Of a stretch of 64,000 bases of DNA, positions 1 through 8,850 are shown piece after piece (the first letter of the stretch is position 1; the number at the start of each line of letters is the position of its first letter). The notes below the pieces were generated by a model. It was not told where the DNA came from. It did not search any database and worked only from the letters and a program-made list of their open reading frames with translations. Made by a program: the position numbers and the translations under genes. Source of the DNA: Maribacter sp. 1_MG-2023 (GTDB lineage: Bacteria > Bacteroidota > Bacteroidia > Flavobacteriales > Flavobacteriaceae); NCBI RefSeq assembly GCF_030547005.1, contig NZ_JAUOPN010000002.1, positions 124,001 to 188,000 on the forward strand. The letters are read 5' to 3'.

Positions 1-1657
1 AAGAGGTGCCTTCAGGGCTTATAATTAAATTGTATTTCTGTTTTAAATGTTTAGATGCTTCACTGTAAAATATACTTCTTGCCTCTTCTTTTCTATTATT
101 AGAAGTTTCATCAGATTCTTTGGTATACACATTTATATAGCCAAGGTTGTCGTAGTAATTCTGATGACCGTATTCTTGTCCCTGCCCTATTCTAACTGTT
201 CTAATACCAGGTTCCTCGTATTTTTTATACAAAACCATGGCACTTAGAAAATGAGAATCTAGGGTAATCTGAAAATTATTATTTAGTGTATAATGTGGGT
301 CATTGATTAAGTGATTATAAATAAAAATATTACCGGTATCATTAGGCAAATTATCCCATCCTTCAATAATATAGGGTACATTTTTAAACACCTTCATGGT
401 CAACTCGGCACAAACCTTTCTATTTTGCTCAGCATCATTACTGTTCTTTTCTGCTACATTCTCATAAATCTGCTGTAAACCGCTTATAAACTCATGCTCT
501 TTTTGATCTTCGCCCAGCAGTTCTAAACTTAATGAGGCAATATGCCGTTCTAGAGCAGTACCATTCTTAACCAAACCTGTTAAGGCATCATAAGCAAACT
601 GTTTGGTGGTATTACTTTTTAGTAGATGCGGTACTTGATGTAAAGGTGATGATAATAATAGGCGAGATTTATTATTCTTTATCAATTGATAAACGGCCTG
701 CAGATTGTGCTTGCCCAACAAACCAACATAACGTACAAAAGCAGCATTTAGCTGATTGCCCATAAGCCACAATAAGCGCTGATAAAATTGACCTTCAAAA
801 GCATCATCAATTTGAAACAGCTTCATTAAATCGCCTTCAGGAATAAAATAAGCAGAAGTCTTTGTGTTCGTAATAGCAGAGCAAATATCTTTCTCCTTCA
901 ATAGGCATGACCACCCAAATACAAAGCCGGAATTTTTAATGGAGCGCTGTTTAATCTCAATCGTGTTCTCAATTCGTTTAACTGTAACTTCTCCGTGAAT
1001 AAGAATAAACAAACCATTACTAGAACCGTCTTGTACATATAAAACTTCATCTGGTTCATATTCCCTACGTTCTGCCAACGCAGCTAAAGCCATTAAATTT
1101 TTCTCTTCAAAATAATCTAGAAATGGAGAGCGTCGCATTAATGAAACAATCTCTTCTTTTTCGGAAGCAGGAGAAATAAAAAACTGTCGGTCTTCAACAA
1201 AAGGCTGAAACCTTACGGGACTCAATAATTCAGTTTGCTTCGTTAGGGCTGTATGCAATACACGGTACAATTTTGAACCAATATTCTTAAGCAAAATATT
1301 CTGATGTCCTTTTTTTAAGTACGTATCTAGCTCGTGAAATGGAATTTCAAAAAATGATGCTTTTGGTGAAGCAACAGTAGCTTTATATGTAAATCTTTTG
1401 GGAGTATTGAATCCGTTTAAACCAATAGTAGAAAAAGGTTCTGAGTTTTGACATACGAGAATATCACTTTCAGGATTATCAAGTGAAATGTAATAGTTTA
1501 CACTACCTTCTATAAGCCATCTAAACGTTCTTACTTTTTTATGAATATAACTGATGGCATATCCTTTAGCGTATGTTTTTAACGCTCCGTTCGGGAAATA
1601 TTCTTTTAATTTTTCAGTAGTTATTTCTTGCTTTAAAACTCTATTTTGGTGTATCAT
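1..1657 (-). CDS. Cyclic-nucleotide-binding-like / PlsC-like acyltransferase fusion (3' end outside window)
   Basis: Read directly on the minus strand: an open frame of 552 codons from ATG at 1657 to the window edge, so the C-terminus is missing. An AAGGAG ribosome-binding site lies just upstream (about 1660-1665). Residues about 20-125 and 165-290 each look like a cNMP-binding (CRP-type) beta-roll; the second has the strand pattern and the GLFILIHGEVTV segment typical of the fold. Residues about 425-552 resemble glycerophospholipid acyltransferases: NHLIND near 448 fits the catalytic NHX4D box, and PEGTS at 548-552 fits the FPEGTR box. Inference: a membrane-lipid or hydroxy-fatty-acid acyltransferase controlled by an N-terminal regulatory module. 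Neither the ligand nor the acyl acceptor can be read from the sequence. The usual PRAARTA phosphate-binding signature is not evident in the first cNMP domain, so it may be degenerate. Confidence 0.8.
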   Translation of the reverse strand, partial: MIHQNRVLKQEITTEKLKEYFPNGALKTYAKGYAISYIHKKVRTFRWLIEGSVNYYISLDNPESDILVCQNSEPFSTIGLNGFNTPKRFTYKATVASPKASFFEIPFHELDTYLKKGHQNILLKNIGSKLYRVLHTALTKQTELLSPVRFQPFVEDRQFFISPASEKEEIVSLMRRSPFLDYFEEKNLMALAALAERREYEPDEVLYVQDGSSNGLFILIHGEVTVKRIENTIEIKQRSIKNSGFVFGWSCLLKEKDICSAITNTKTSAYFIPEGDLMKLFQIDDAFEGQFYQRLLWLMGNQLNAAFVRYVGLLGKHNLQAVYQLIKNNKSRLLLSSPLHQVPHLLKSNTTKQFAYDALTGLVKNGTALERHIASLSLELLGEDQKEHEFISGLQQIYENVAEKNSNDAEQNRKVCAELTMKVFKNVPYIIEGWDNLPNDTGNIFIYNHLINDPHYTLNNNFQITLDSHFLSAMVLYKKYEEPGIRTVRIGQGQEYGHQNYYDNLGYINVYTKESDETSNNRKEEARSIFYSEASKHLKQKYNLIISPEGTS

Positions 1658-1847
1658 ACTCCTTCTAACTTAACCAGATAAAAGCGAAAAAAAAAGGACT
1701 GCCAACATTAAAACCAATTTGTCATTTTAGGAAATTGATATTGGTTAAAACCGTAAAAATTAAGCCCATAAACTTAGAATAACCAAATTGATTATTTCCT
1801 ATTCTGTTTTCTTATCTTTCCTAGCGTTAATAAGAATTCACCCTTCT

Positions 1848-2420
1848 GTGCAGAACTTTATACTAGACAAAACCTTTAAAGGAGAAAATTACACTGCTAC
1901 TAGATTAGCTAGAGCAGAATATGAAAATTGCATTTTTGAAGGATGTGATTTTTCGAAAGGTTATCTAGACAACCAAATTTTTCTAGAGTGCGAGTTTATA
2001 GATTGTAATTTGAGCAATGCCAATATTGTAAATACCACTTTTAAAGAAGTGAAATTTTCGCACTGTAAACTTATGGGGCTAGCCTTTAATACCTGCAATG
2101 CCTTTTTGATGGATTTATCTTTTTTTGATTGTAATTTAAGTTTTACAATCTTCACAGAATTAAAATTAGCCGAACAGGTATTTACGTCTTGTAAACTTGA
2201 GGAAGCTGATTTTGGCGATTGCGATTTAAGTAAGTCTAAATTTGACGATTGCAACTTAGAAAGAGTTGTATTTGGGAGAACCAATTTGCAAAAAGCTGAT
2301 TTTAGTACCGCCACAAACTTTAGTATAGACCCCGATAATAATACTATGACAGGTGCTATATTTTCAAAAGATAATCTTGAGGGATTATTGCAGAAACATA
2401 AACTTAAGATTTTGAAGTAA
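1848..2420 (+). CDS. Pentapeptide-repeat protein
   Basis: About 190 residues, mostly tandem A(D/N)LXX-type pentapeptides with regular Cys, Phe and Leu positions (for example LEEADFGDCDLSKSKFDDC), which build a right-handed quadrilateral beta-helix. The last 30 residues (DPDNN, GAIFS, then a leucine-rich end) look like the capping segment of soluble pentapeptide proteins. No signal peptide is visible from this start. I chose GTG at 1848 because the family-like sequence begins there; an in-frame TTG at 1788 would add 20 hydrophobic residues of unclear value. Some relatives (MfpA, Qnr) protect DNA gyrase, but that role cannot be assigned here. It is followed closely by two small genes on the same strand. 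Confidence 0.75.
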   Translation: MQNFILDKTFKGENYTATRLARAEYENCIFEGCDFSKGYLDNQIFLECEFIDCNLSNANIVNTTFKEVKFSHCKLMGLAFNTCNAFLMDLSFFDCNLSFTIFTELKLAEQVFTSCKLEEADFGDCDLSKSKFDDCNLERVVFGRTNLQKADFSTATNFSIDPDNNTMTGAIFSKDNLEGLLQKHKLKILK

Positions 2421-2428
2421 TAATAAAA

Positions 2429-2647
2429 ATGAATCAAGAGATAAAATCAAAAATCATTGAAGTATGCAATGCCAAAATTGCTGCAAAAGGGGAAAATGTA
2501 GGACTTTCATTCTATGCATTCTTTAAAAACAAAAATGACAACCCAGAGCTGTTAATGGAAATAGCGCAGTGGTGGATTCTAGAACAAAAACTCGACCATT
2601 TTGAAAAAGCACTGAAGATTAAAGAAATGGTAAAATCTATTAACTAA
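2429..2647 (+). CDS. Small conserved-looking protein of unknown function
   Basis: 72 residues, ATG start, 8 bases after the pentapeptide gene and 7 bases before a lipoprotein gene, so probably co-transcribed with both. The sequence is soluble and mixed-charge, predicted mostly helical, with an aromatic core (LSFYAFF, AQWWILEQ) and a Lys-rich C-terminus. No signal peptide, membrane segment or catalytic motif is visible. I do not recognise the family with certainty. Its compact, well-balanced composition and placement in a tight gene row support a real gene. Confidence 0.65.
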   Translation: MNQEIKSKIIEVCNAKIAAKGENVGLSFYAFFKNKNDNPELLMEIAQWWILEQKLDHFEKALKIKEMVKSIN

Positions 2648-2654
2648 TACCTAG

Positions 2655-3212
2655 ATGAAAAACATATTTCTAATCCTATTCTTAGCAGTGATCCTTACTA
2701 GTTGTGGTAATAAAAAATTAAGTCACAAAGAAACTGTTACTATCTATTACCAAGCTTTTGACTCAGGCAACTTCGATAAAATAAAAGGAGTAATACATGA
2801 TAGTATCACCATGATTAATGGTGATTTTGTAACTCCTTTCGACAAGAGTAATTTTTATGAATTCTATAAATGGGATTCAGTTTTCAAGCCGTCATATGAA
2901 ATACTTGAATTGGCTGAAGAGAACGAAGACCTTATTGCGACAATCAGTCAAAAGAATATTCGTAATGAGTTTTTAAAGAACAACCCTTTACAATTTAAAG
3001 TCAAGCTTTCATTTTCCGCAGATAAAATATCAAGACTTGAAGAATTAGAATACATCCGTGTAAACTGGCAAGAATGGAATCAAGAGAAAGATTCTTTAGT
3101 GAATTGGACAAAAGTAAATCATCCAAATCTTGATGGTTTTGTGAATGACTTGACTATGGTAGGAGCAATGAAATATTTGAAGGCGATTGAACTGTATGAG
3201 GGTCGGGATTAG
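2655..3212 (+). CDS. Lipoprotein with NTF2/SnoaL-like fold (putative)
   Basis: 185 residues. A type II signal peptide ends in the lipobox LTSC with the lipidated Cys near residue 17. The following part begins with a helix (KETVTIYYQAFDSGNFDKIKGVI) and continues with the 'dispose of or bind a small ligand' layout of the NTF2-like superfamily: helix, short strand HDSITMING, then strands. This match is by pattern only, so the molecular role is unknown. The Gly after the lipidated Cys and an Asn at the next position do not give a clear inner-membrane retention signal, so outer-membrane anchoring is likely. It belongs to a row of small same-strand genes at 1.8-3.8 kb. Confidence 0.6.
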   Translation: MKNIFLILFLAVILTSCGNKKLSHKETVTIYYQAFDSGNFDKIKGVIHDSITMINGDFVTPFDKSNFYEFYKWDSVFKPSYEILELAEENEDLIATISQKNIRNEFLKNNPLQFKVKLSFSADKISRLEELEYIRVNWQEWNQEKDSLVNWTKVNHPNLDGFVNDLTMVGAMKYLKAIELYEGRD

Positions 3213-3228
3213 TTAGGAGTTACGTACA

Positions 3229-3792
3229 ATGAAAAAAATTATTTATTTATTTCTCTTTATAGTTTCAACTATTGTCATTTCTGGATTGTATGGAATTATA
3301 CACAATCAAATTACATATACCATATCCAGTGAGTACTTTACCCTTCTTAAATTTATTCAACATCATCTACCTGAATATTATATTGAACCTGCTAGATTAG
3401 GTGCTAGTATAATTGGCTGGAATTCCACTTGGTGGATGGGACTTATTATCGGGGTCATACTCGGAACTGTATGGATATGGAATGACATACTCACTATTAG
3501 AGATAGATTTAAAGCTTTAGGTACAGTTCTCATTGCTACCATAACGCTTGGTATAATTGGAATTCTGGTTGCTTACATTCAATGGCAACCGGAAAGATAT
3601 TATGAAGCCGTTAATTTTCCTAGTTACGGAGAAATCATTGATGATTCCCTTCAAAAAATGACTAACCCATATGCATTTTTAAGAGCAGGAACAGTACATA
3701 ATTTCAGTTATCTTGGTGGTATTATCGGCTTATTTATTGGATTCTTCCAACTTTGGAAAAAGTATAGGTCAAACTTAAAATTGATTAAATAA
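3229..3792 (+). CDS. Integral membrane protein of unknown function
   Basis: 187 residues with about four hydrophobic segments: residues 5-22, 63-86 (rich in Gly and Trp), 100-120 and 158-178. The C-terminus is short and basic (LWKKYRSN), predicted cytoplasmic. A long loop between the first and second helices contains a His-His-Leu-Pro element. No transporter or enzyme signature was recognised. It follows the preceding lipoprotein gene by 16 bases, suggesting the same transcript. The pattern of closely spaced small membrane and lipoprotein genes gives no specific functional clue. Confidence 0.6.
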   Translation: MKKIIYLFLFIVSTIVISGLYGIIHNQITYTISSEYFTLLKFIQHHLPEYYIEPARLGASIIGWNSTWWMGLIIGVILGTVWIWNDILTIRDRFKALGTVLIATITLGIIGILVAYIQWQPERYYEAVNFPSYGEIIDDSLQKMTNPYAFLRAGTVHNFSYLGGIIGLFIGFFQLWKKYRSNLKLIK

Positions 3793-4013
3793 AAGCACAC
3801 AGCCTATATTTCACTTTTTCAAATGATTTTAAGAGATTGGTTTTAATGACTGAAATTAATAATTGAGCAAGTTATAGCACTCTAATGAGTTTCTTATTCC
3901 AATATATACATTTAGATATTTACAATTAAAATATTTAATTATCTTTCGCAGATATTTACAATTTAATTATCAAAACAACATTAATTAACTAATTGTTAAT
4001 CAAAACGTTAACC

Positions 4014-4523
4014 ATGAAAAAAATCACTTTATTATTAGCCTTATTTACAATTGGCTTTACGTACGCACAATCACCATTAGAAAAAGGAAGTCTTCAAGCA
4101 AATGCAGGATTCGGATTTTCAGGATGGGGAATACCTATTTATGCAGGATTAGAAGTCGGCGTAGCTACGAATATTACTGTTGGAGGAGAAATATCATATC
4201 AAAAATATAACCATGGTAGCGGTTTAGGCAGTGACTTCAATAGTTCTATCTTCGGAATTCAAGCAAATGGAAATTACCATTTTAACGAAGTATTAGAAAT
4301 CTCAAGTCAATGGGATGTTTATGCAGGAGCTAATTTGAATTATTTTAGTTGGAATACCAAACTTGACGGAGAGACTTTTGATTACGGTGGTTCCGATAAT
4401 TTTGGACTTGGTTTACAAATAGGTGGTCGCTATTTCTTCGATGATAACTTTGCAATAAACCTTCAAGTTGGTGGAGGAAATGTTGTAAGTGGAGGTAGAA
4501 TCGGAATCACTTATAAATTATAA
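4014..4523 (+). CDS. Small outer-membrane beta-barrel protein
   Basis: 169 residues from ATG at 4014; an ATG 21 bases upstream is in frame but precedes a normal signal peptide, so I prefer 4014. Residues 1-19 are a type I signal peptide ending at YAQS. The mature part is a run of amphipathic strands rich in Gly, Tyr and Asn (for example GLEVGVATNITVGGEISY), and the last residue is Leu after GRIGITYK, which fits an eight-stranded OmpA/OmpX/OmpW-type barrel. The role, porin or structural, cannot be read. It has its own upstream AT-rich region (3793-4013) and a strong terminator, so it is probably monocistronic. Confidence 0.75.
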   Translation: MKKITLLLALFTIGFTYAQSPLEKGSLQANAGFGFSGWGIPIYAGLEVGVATNITVGGEISYQKYNHGSGLGSDFNSSIFGIQANGNYHFNEVLEISSQWDVYAGANLNYFSWNTKLDGETFDYGGSDNFGLGLQIGGRYFFDDNFAINLQVGGGNVVSGGRIGITYKL

Positions 4524-4546
4524 GAATACCTTTAACAATAATACAA

Positions 4547-4582
4547 GGGTGGTTTACAACTATGTAAGCCACCCTATTTTTG
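4547..4582 (+). terminator. Rho-independent terminator of the small outer-membrane protein gene
   Basis: Inverted repeat GGGTGGTTTAC / GTAAGCCACCC (4547-4557 and 4564-4574; one G-T pair) with a six-base loop, followed by TATTTTTGT. Confidence 0.85.
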
Positions 4583-4611
4583 TAATGTTTTAGACAAATT
4601 TCTAACAACCA

Positions 4612-4992
4612 ATGAACAAAGTACACCACACCGCTATCATCTGCTCTGATTACGAGGTTTCTAAACAATTTTACACTGAGGTTTTGGACTTAGAAATTAT
4701 TCGAGAGGTTTATCGAGAAGAGCGACAATCTTACAAATTAGATTTGGCATTAAAAGGTGAGTATATAATTGAATTATTCTCTTTCCCTAATCCGCCGAAA
4801 AGACCGTCTAAACCAGAGTCTTGCGGATTAAGACATGTAGCATTTGAGGTTGATGATTTAGAGAATATTATTGCACATTGTATAAAACACGATGTAATAG
4901 CAGAACCTATTCGTGTAGATGAGTTTACCAATAAACGATTCACCTTTATTGCGGACCCAGACGACTTACCAATAGAGTTTTATGAAAAGTAA
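4612..4992 (+). CDS. VOC-superfamily protein (glyoxalase-like, YaeR type)
   Basis: 126 residues, one complete vicinal-oxygen-chelate module made of two beta-alpha-beta-beta-beta units. Candidate metal ligands fall at the expected places: His5 or His6 in KVHHTAI, Glu in YIIELF, His in LRHVAFEV and Glu in PIEFYEK at the end. This arrangement is that of the small glyoxalase/bleomycin-resistance-like proteins related to E. coli YaeR. The substrate is unknown; 'lactoylglutathione lyase' would be an overcall because flavobacteria generally lack glutathione. It stands alone after a strong terminator, 51 bases before the next gene. Confidence 0.8.
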   Translation: MNKVHHTAIICSDYEVSKQFYTEVLDLEIIREVYREERQSYKLDLALKGEYIIELFSFPNPPKRPSKPESCGLRHVAFEVDDLENIIAHCIKHDVIAEPIRVDEFTNKRFTFIADPDDLPIEFYEK

Positions 4993-5043
4993 GCGAAGCC
5001 GTTTGTAAACGTTTAATTTGTATCTTGCTACAAATACTAGAAC

Positions 5044-5535
5044 ATGAAATTTTTACTGCTTTTCTTACTTTCATCAACGTGTTTACTACAGGCACAAAAT
5101 ACCGTTTCTTTTGAAGAAGGTATGACGAGCCCAGCAGCGACGCTAAATAATATAGAATGGCTTGCGGGCCATTGGAAAGGAGAAGCCTTTGGAGGAATTG
5201 CCGAAGAGATATGGTCTCCGCCTGCAGATGGTTCCATGATGTTCTCCTTTAGATTACTAGATAAAGGGGAAGTAAGCTTTTATGAATTCGGTCATCTTAT
5301 TGAGATAGATGGAACACTCATTTTACAACTCAAACATTTCAATGCTAATTTAAGTGGTTGGGAAGAACGAGATGAAAATATTGATTTTAAGCTAGTAAAA
5401 ATAGAAGGAAGTAAATTTTACTTTGATGATTTTACTATTGAGCGCATATCTGACAAAGAAATAAATATGTATGTTGAGGTTGGTGAAGAAGACGGATCAT
5501 CGAACGAAGTCACCTTTAATTACCACAGGCAATAG
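5044..5535 (+). CDS. Secreted DUF6265-like protein
   Basis: 163 residues with a signal peptide (1-18, ending LLQAQ). The mature region has the NIEWLAGHWKGE motif and the beta-rich layout of the DUF6265 family of small extracytoplasmic proteins, which resemble lipocalin-like barrels: repeated short strands with Trp, Phe and Tyr. No catalytic motif is known to me. The stop codon TAG is followed immediately by the ATG of the next gene (5536), which points to translational coupling. Cell location: periplasm or outer membrane periphery. Confidence 0.7.
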   Translation: MKFLLLFLLSSTCLLQAQNTVSFEEGMTSPAATLNNIEWLAGHWKGEAFGGIAEEIWSPPADGSMMFSFRLLDKGEVSFYEFGHLIEIDGTLILQLKHFNANLSGWEERDENIDFKLVKIEGSKFYFDDFTIERISDKEINMYVEVGEEDGSSNEVTFNYHRQ

Positions 5536-5886
5536 ATGAAAAAGGAATGTTTAGAATGCGGAAAAGAGGTCATGGGCAGAGTCGACAAAAAGTTCTGCAA
5601 TGATTACTGTCGCAATACCTTTAACAATAAAGTAAACCCAGACAGCAAAAACCTTATTAGAAATATTAATAATAAGCTACGCAAAAACTACCGCATTCTT
5701 GATAGTTATAACTTGAAAGACGGCAAAACAAAAACCACCCGTATGCGGCTAATAGATAAAGGTTTCGATTTTGACTTTATTACCAATTTATACACCACAA
5801 AAAAAGGCACAACATATTACTTTCTATATGATTTAGGCTACCTACCATTAGACAATGATTTCTATATGATTGTAAAGAGAGAATAG
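5536..5886 (+). CDS. Small zinc-ribbon-like protein
   Basis: 116 residues. The N-terminus holds CLEC at about 4-7 and CNDYC at about 21-25, a four-Cys zinc ribbon of the MYND/DUF2116-like type (CxxC...CxxxC) found in many small bacterial proteins beginning MKKECLECG. The rest is basic then aromatic (residues 40-116), with no membrane segment. It could bind nucleic acid, but that is inference. It begins on the base after the preceding stop codon, so it is co-transcribed with the secreted protein despite the different compartments. A bidirectional terminator follows. Confidence 0.7.
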   Translation: MKKECLECGKEVMGRVDKKFCNDYCRNTFNNKVNPDSKNLIRNINNKLRKNYRILDSYNLKDGKTKTTRMRLIDKGFDFDFITNLYTTKKGTTYYFLYDLGYLPLDNDFYMIVKRE

Positions 5887-5905
5887 TTGGTTGTGAACAT
5901 TATAT

Positions 5906-5934
5906 AAAAAAGTCTCCTTAAAGGAGACTTTTTT
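5906..5934. terminator. Bidirectional terminator between convergent genes
   Basis: AAAAAAGTCTCCTT / AAGGAGACTTTTTT is a near-perfect inverted repeat with A-run and T-run arms, so it serves the plus-strand gene ending at 5886 and the minus-strand CBS gene ending at 5983. Confidence 0.88.
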
Positions 5935-5982
5935 ATAAGTTAACTTCTTACTTAATACTTTGTACTTTGTACTTAATAAAAT

Positions 5983-6447
5983 CTATTTCCAATTATGCCC
6001 ACTTAATTTAAGTGCGGCCACGACTATATCCTTTCTACTAATTTGACCAACTAAAATATCATTTTTCATTACGGGTAATCTTCTTCTATTATGTTGTGCA
6101 AAAATTCCTGCTGCGTCAAAAATTGAAATATCATGAGGAATTGTTTCAACTGACTTTGTCATAAAATTTTCTACACTCTTATCTAAAATAGGTTGATTGA
6201 AGTACCTACTTTCAGAAATCTGCTTCATACAATCGGCTTCAGAAATGATACCTACAAGAAATCCATTTTTATCCAAAACGGGTCCACCAGAGATATGATG
6301 TTTTGCAAATTTTTCCATAACGGTTAAAATTGAATCATCTGGCGAAAAAGTGATTAACTTAGTGGTCATGTAATCAGCGACCAATATTGGGGCTTCAAAT
6401 TCCTTTTTAAATACTTTTCTAACGCCTTGAAAGCTTTTGATTCCCAT
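5983..6447 (-). CDS. Tandem CBS-domain protein
   Basis: 154 residues with a paired CBS (Bateman) module and nothing else: first CBS at about 22-80 (MTTKLITFSPDDSIL, then GGPVLDKNGFLVGIISEADC), second at about 92-150 (MTKSVETIPHDISIFDAA, then RRLPVMKNDILVGQISRKDIV). These domains bind adenine nucleotides and sense energy state. No attached enzyme domain is present, so it may act as a stand-alone sensor or partner protein; the partner is unknown. It is monocistronic, with a shared terminator at its 3' end. Confidence 0.85.
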   Translation of the reverse strand: MGIKSFQGVRKVFKKEFEAPILVADYMTTKLITFSPDDSILTVMEKFAKHHISGGPVLDKNGFLVGIISEADCMKQISESRYFNQPILDKSVENFMTKSVETIPHDISIFDAAGIFAQHNRRRLPVMKNDILVGQISRKDIVVAALKLSGHNWK

Positions 6448-6567
6448 GATAGTTTATTTAAAGGTTGATTACTAAAGATAACAAATAAAACGAATTTTAC
6501 TAATATTTTTCGATGAATACCTACATATACTCAGTATTTTAGGACTTTTTAAAAGAATATCATAATC

Positions 6568-8850
6568 ATGAGAAAAACGCCAACCGTATTAACTTTACTT
6601 CTAGTCATTCTTGCCACATATTGGAGTTTTAGAGTACTTCTACCACAATATAATGAGGGTGAAACAGTCGTAGACACCGAATTTTCTACCGATAGAGCCT
6701 TGCAACACGTAAAAGAAATATCAAAAGAACCACATGGTGTCGGGTTTCCTGCACATACGACTGTCCGTAATTATATTACTGCAAAACTTCAAAAGTTAGG
6801 TTTGGAAACTTCTTTACAAGAAGGGTATACCGCTGGTGATTGGGGTAATTTAAGTAAAGCAGAAAATGTATTAGCAAGAATTAAAGGAAGTGAATCTGGT
6901 AAGGCCTTATTACTGCTAAGTCATTATGATAGTAATCCGCATTCTTCATTAGGTGCTAGTGATGCAGGTAGTGGTGTTGCTACAATTCTAGAGGGCGTAA
7001 GGGCTTTTTTAAGGACTAATACCACACCTAAAAACGATATCATCATTCTCATATCCGATGCTGAAGAATTAGGTCTTAACGGTGCTGATCTATTTGTAGA
7101 TAAACATGAATGGCTGAAAGATGTTGGTTTGGTTTTAAATTTTGAAGCTCGTGGTAGTGGCGGACCAAGTTATATGCTGATGGAGACCAATAGAGGAAAT
7201 AGTAAATTAATTACTGAATTTATAGCTGCAAATCCTGAGTTTCCAGTAGCGAATTCACTTGCCTATAGTATTTATAAGATGTTACCCAATGATACGGATT
7301 TAACCGTGTTTAGAGAAGATGGCGATGTTGAAGGGTTCAACTTTGCGTTTATTGATGATCACTTCGATTACCATACCCAAATAGACAATTATGAAAGATT
7401 AGACAGAAACACGATGGCTCACCAAGGTAGCTATCTAATGCCATTATTAACCTATTTCAGTAATGCTGACATCAGCAACTTAAAAAGCCTTGACGATAAC
7501 GTATATTTCAATGTACCTTTCTTTAAGATGGTATCATATCCGTTTAGTTGGATTATACCCATGCTAATCATTGCCATTCTCTTTTTCATACTATTATTAC
7601 TATCTGGATTTCGAAAAAAAGTCCTGAATGGAAAAGATATTTTAAAAGGATTTATTCCCGTACTCTTTACCTTAATAGTTAACGGAGTTGTAGGGTACTT
7701 TAGTTGGCAGTTTTTAAAATGGCTATACCCAAGCTATAAAGATATTCTACATGGTTTCACTTATAACGGTCATGCTTATATCTTTGCGTTTACCCTATTT
7801 TCATTAGGCACTTGTTTTTATGCATACTATAAATTCAAGGTAATTAAAACCGCTAATTTATTGGTAGCCCCATTCATAATTTGGATTATCATTTGTGGAC
7901 TAGTAGCTATCTATTTACAAGGTGCCGCGTTTTTCATTATACCTTTATATAGCTTTTTAGTTGCCTTTTACGTGCATATAAATCAAAAGAATCCGAATGC
8001 ATTTTTGCTTGTATTTCTTGGTATTCCCGCCTTATTCATATTCGCACCCTTCGTGAAAATGTTTCCGGTTGGCTTAGGTCTTAAAATGTTGGTAGCTACT
8101 ACCCTATTGACGACATTAATCTTCTTTTTATTACTTCCCTTAGTTACCAAATACAGAAAAAAAGGTGCATTGGCATTTCTAAGTTTCTTGTTGTTTGCAG
8201 GCTTTATGGCATCTGCGCATATGAACTCTGGATTTACCAACGATAGACCGAAACCAACTAGCCTATTATATGTTTTAGATACCGATGAAAATAAAGCGAA
8301 GTGGGCAACTTATGAGCACCGTCCATCTGACTGGACTTCGCAATACATCACTAAAAAAGTTGCAGATACCCTTCTCTCAAAAAAGACCATTAGCAGCAAA
8401 TACGGTTCTAATTTTACGTTTACAAATGAAGCTCCGTTAAAGAATGTACCAAAACCAACTATTGAGGTGCAACTAGATTCTGTAATAAATAACATTCGCA
8501 CAGTTCATTTATGTATTACTCCGAATCGACCTATTAACCGTTTAGAGGTGTTCACCAATGATGTTGATATTGTAAAGGCAGATGTAAACGGAATAGAACT
8601 ATCTGAGTATTTTCTTAAAAACAGATATGGCGGTAGGCTGATTACCCATTATATTAGTGATAAAAATTACACCGATATTATATTAGAAGTCCCGCAAGAT
8701 CAAGAATTGGAACTTACGGTTTATGAAGCTTCTAACGATTTACTTAAAAATGGATTATTCTCGATACCGAAGCGAAAAGAAGACCAAATACCGATGCCGT
8801 TTGTATTGAACGATGCCATATTAACCATACAAAAAGTGAAATTTGAATAA
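6568..8850 (+). CDS. M28-family zinc aminopeptidase with C-terminal membrane domain
   Basis: 760 residues. An N-terminal membrane anchor (7-25) precedes an M28 peptidase domain (about 40-320). Likely zinc and catalytic residues: His119 (SHYDS), Asp132 (GASDAGSG), Glu166/Glu167 (SDAEELG), Glu193 (NFEARG) and a late His in FDYHTQIDN. Residues about 335-575 hold eight or so membrane segments, followed by a C-terminal beta-rich domain (about 585-760). This architecture resembles ERMP1/Fxna-type M28 proteins, so the protease domain should lie on the outer face of the inner membrane. The substrate is unknown. The next gene overlaps its end by 8 bases, indicating translational coupling. Confidence 0.88.
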   Translation: MRKTPTVLTLLLVILATYWSFRVLLPQYNEGETVVDTEFSTDRALQHVKEISKEPHGVGFPAHTTVRNYITAKLQKLGLETSLQEGYTAGDWGNLSKAENVLARIKGSESGKALLLLSHYDSNPHSSLGASDAGSGVATILEGVRAFLRTNTTPKNDIIILISDAEELGLNGADLFVDKHEWLKDVGLVLNFEARGSGGPSYMLMETNRGNSKLITEFIAANPEFPVANSLAYSIYKMLPNDTDLTVFREDGDVEGFNFAFIDDHFDYHTQIDNYERLDRNTMAHQGSYLMPLLTYFSNADISNLKSLDDNVYFNVPFFKMVSYPFSWIIPMLIIAILFFILLLLSGFRKKVLNGKDILKGFIPVLFTLIVNGVVGYFSWQFLKWLYPSYKDILHGFTYNGHAYIFAFTLFSLGTCFYAYYKFKVIKTANLLVAPFIIWIIICGLVAIYLQGAAFFIIPLYSFLVAFYVHINQKNPNAFLLVFLGIPALFIFAPFVKMFPVGLGLKMLVATTLLTTLIFFLLLPLVTKYRKKGALAFLSFLLFAGFMASAHMNSGFTNDRPKPTSLLYVLDTDENKAKWATYEHRPSDWTSQYITKKVADTLLSKKTISSKYGSNFTFTNEAPLKNVPKPTIEVQLDSVINNIRTVHLCITPNRPINRLEVFTNDVDIVKADVNGIELSEYFLKNRYGGRLITHYISDKNYTDIILEVPQDQELELTVYEASNDLLKNGLFSIPKRKEDQIPMPFVLNDAILTIQKVKFE

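Noticed and set aside
47..247. Plus-strand open frame of 66 codons near the left edge
   Set aside because: It is antisense to the acyltransferase domain read on the minus strand.
1961..2437. Long minus-strand open frame antisense to the pentapeptide-repeat gene
   Set aside because: Its composition is a reverse image of the repeat gene on the plus strand, with no motif of its own.
5001..5014. GTTTGTAAACGTTT near the VOC gene end as a LacI-type operator
   Set aside because: It matches only the AAACGTTT core, there is no nearby LacI gene, and it lies in a short spacer.
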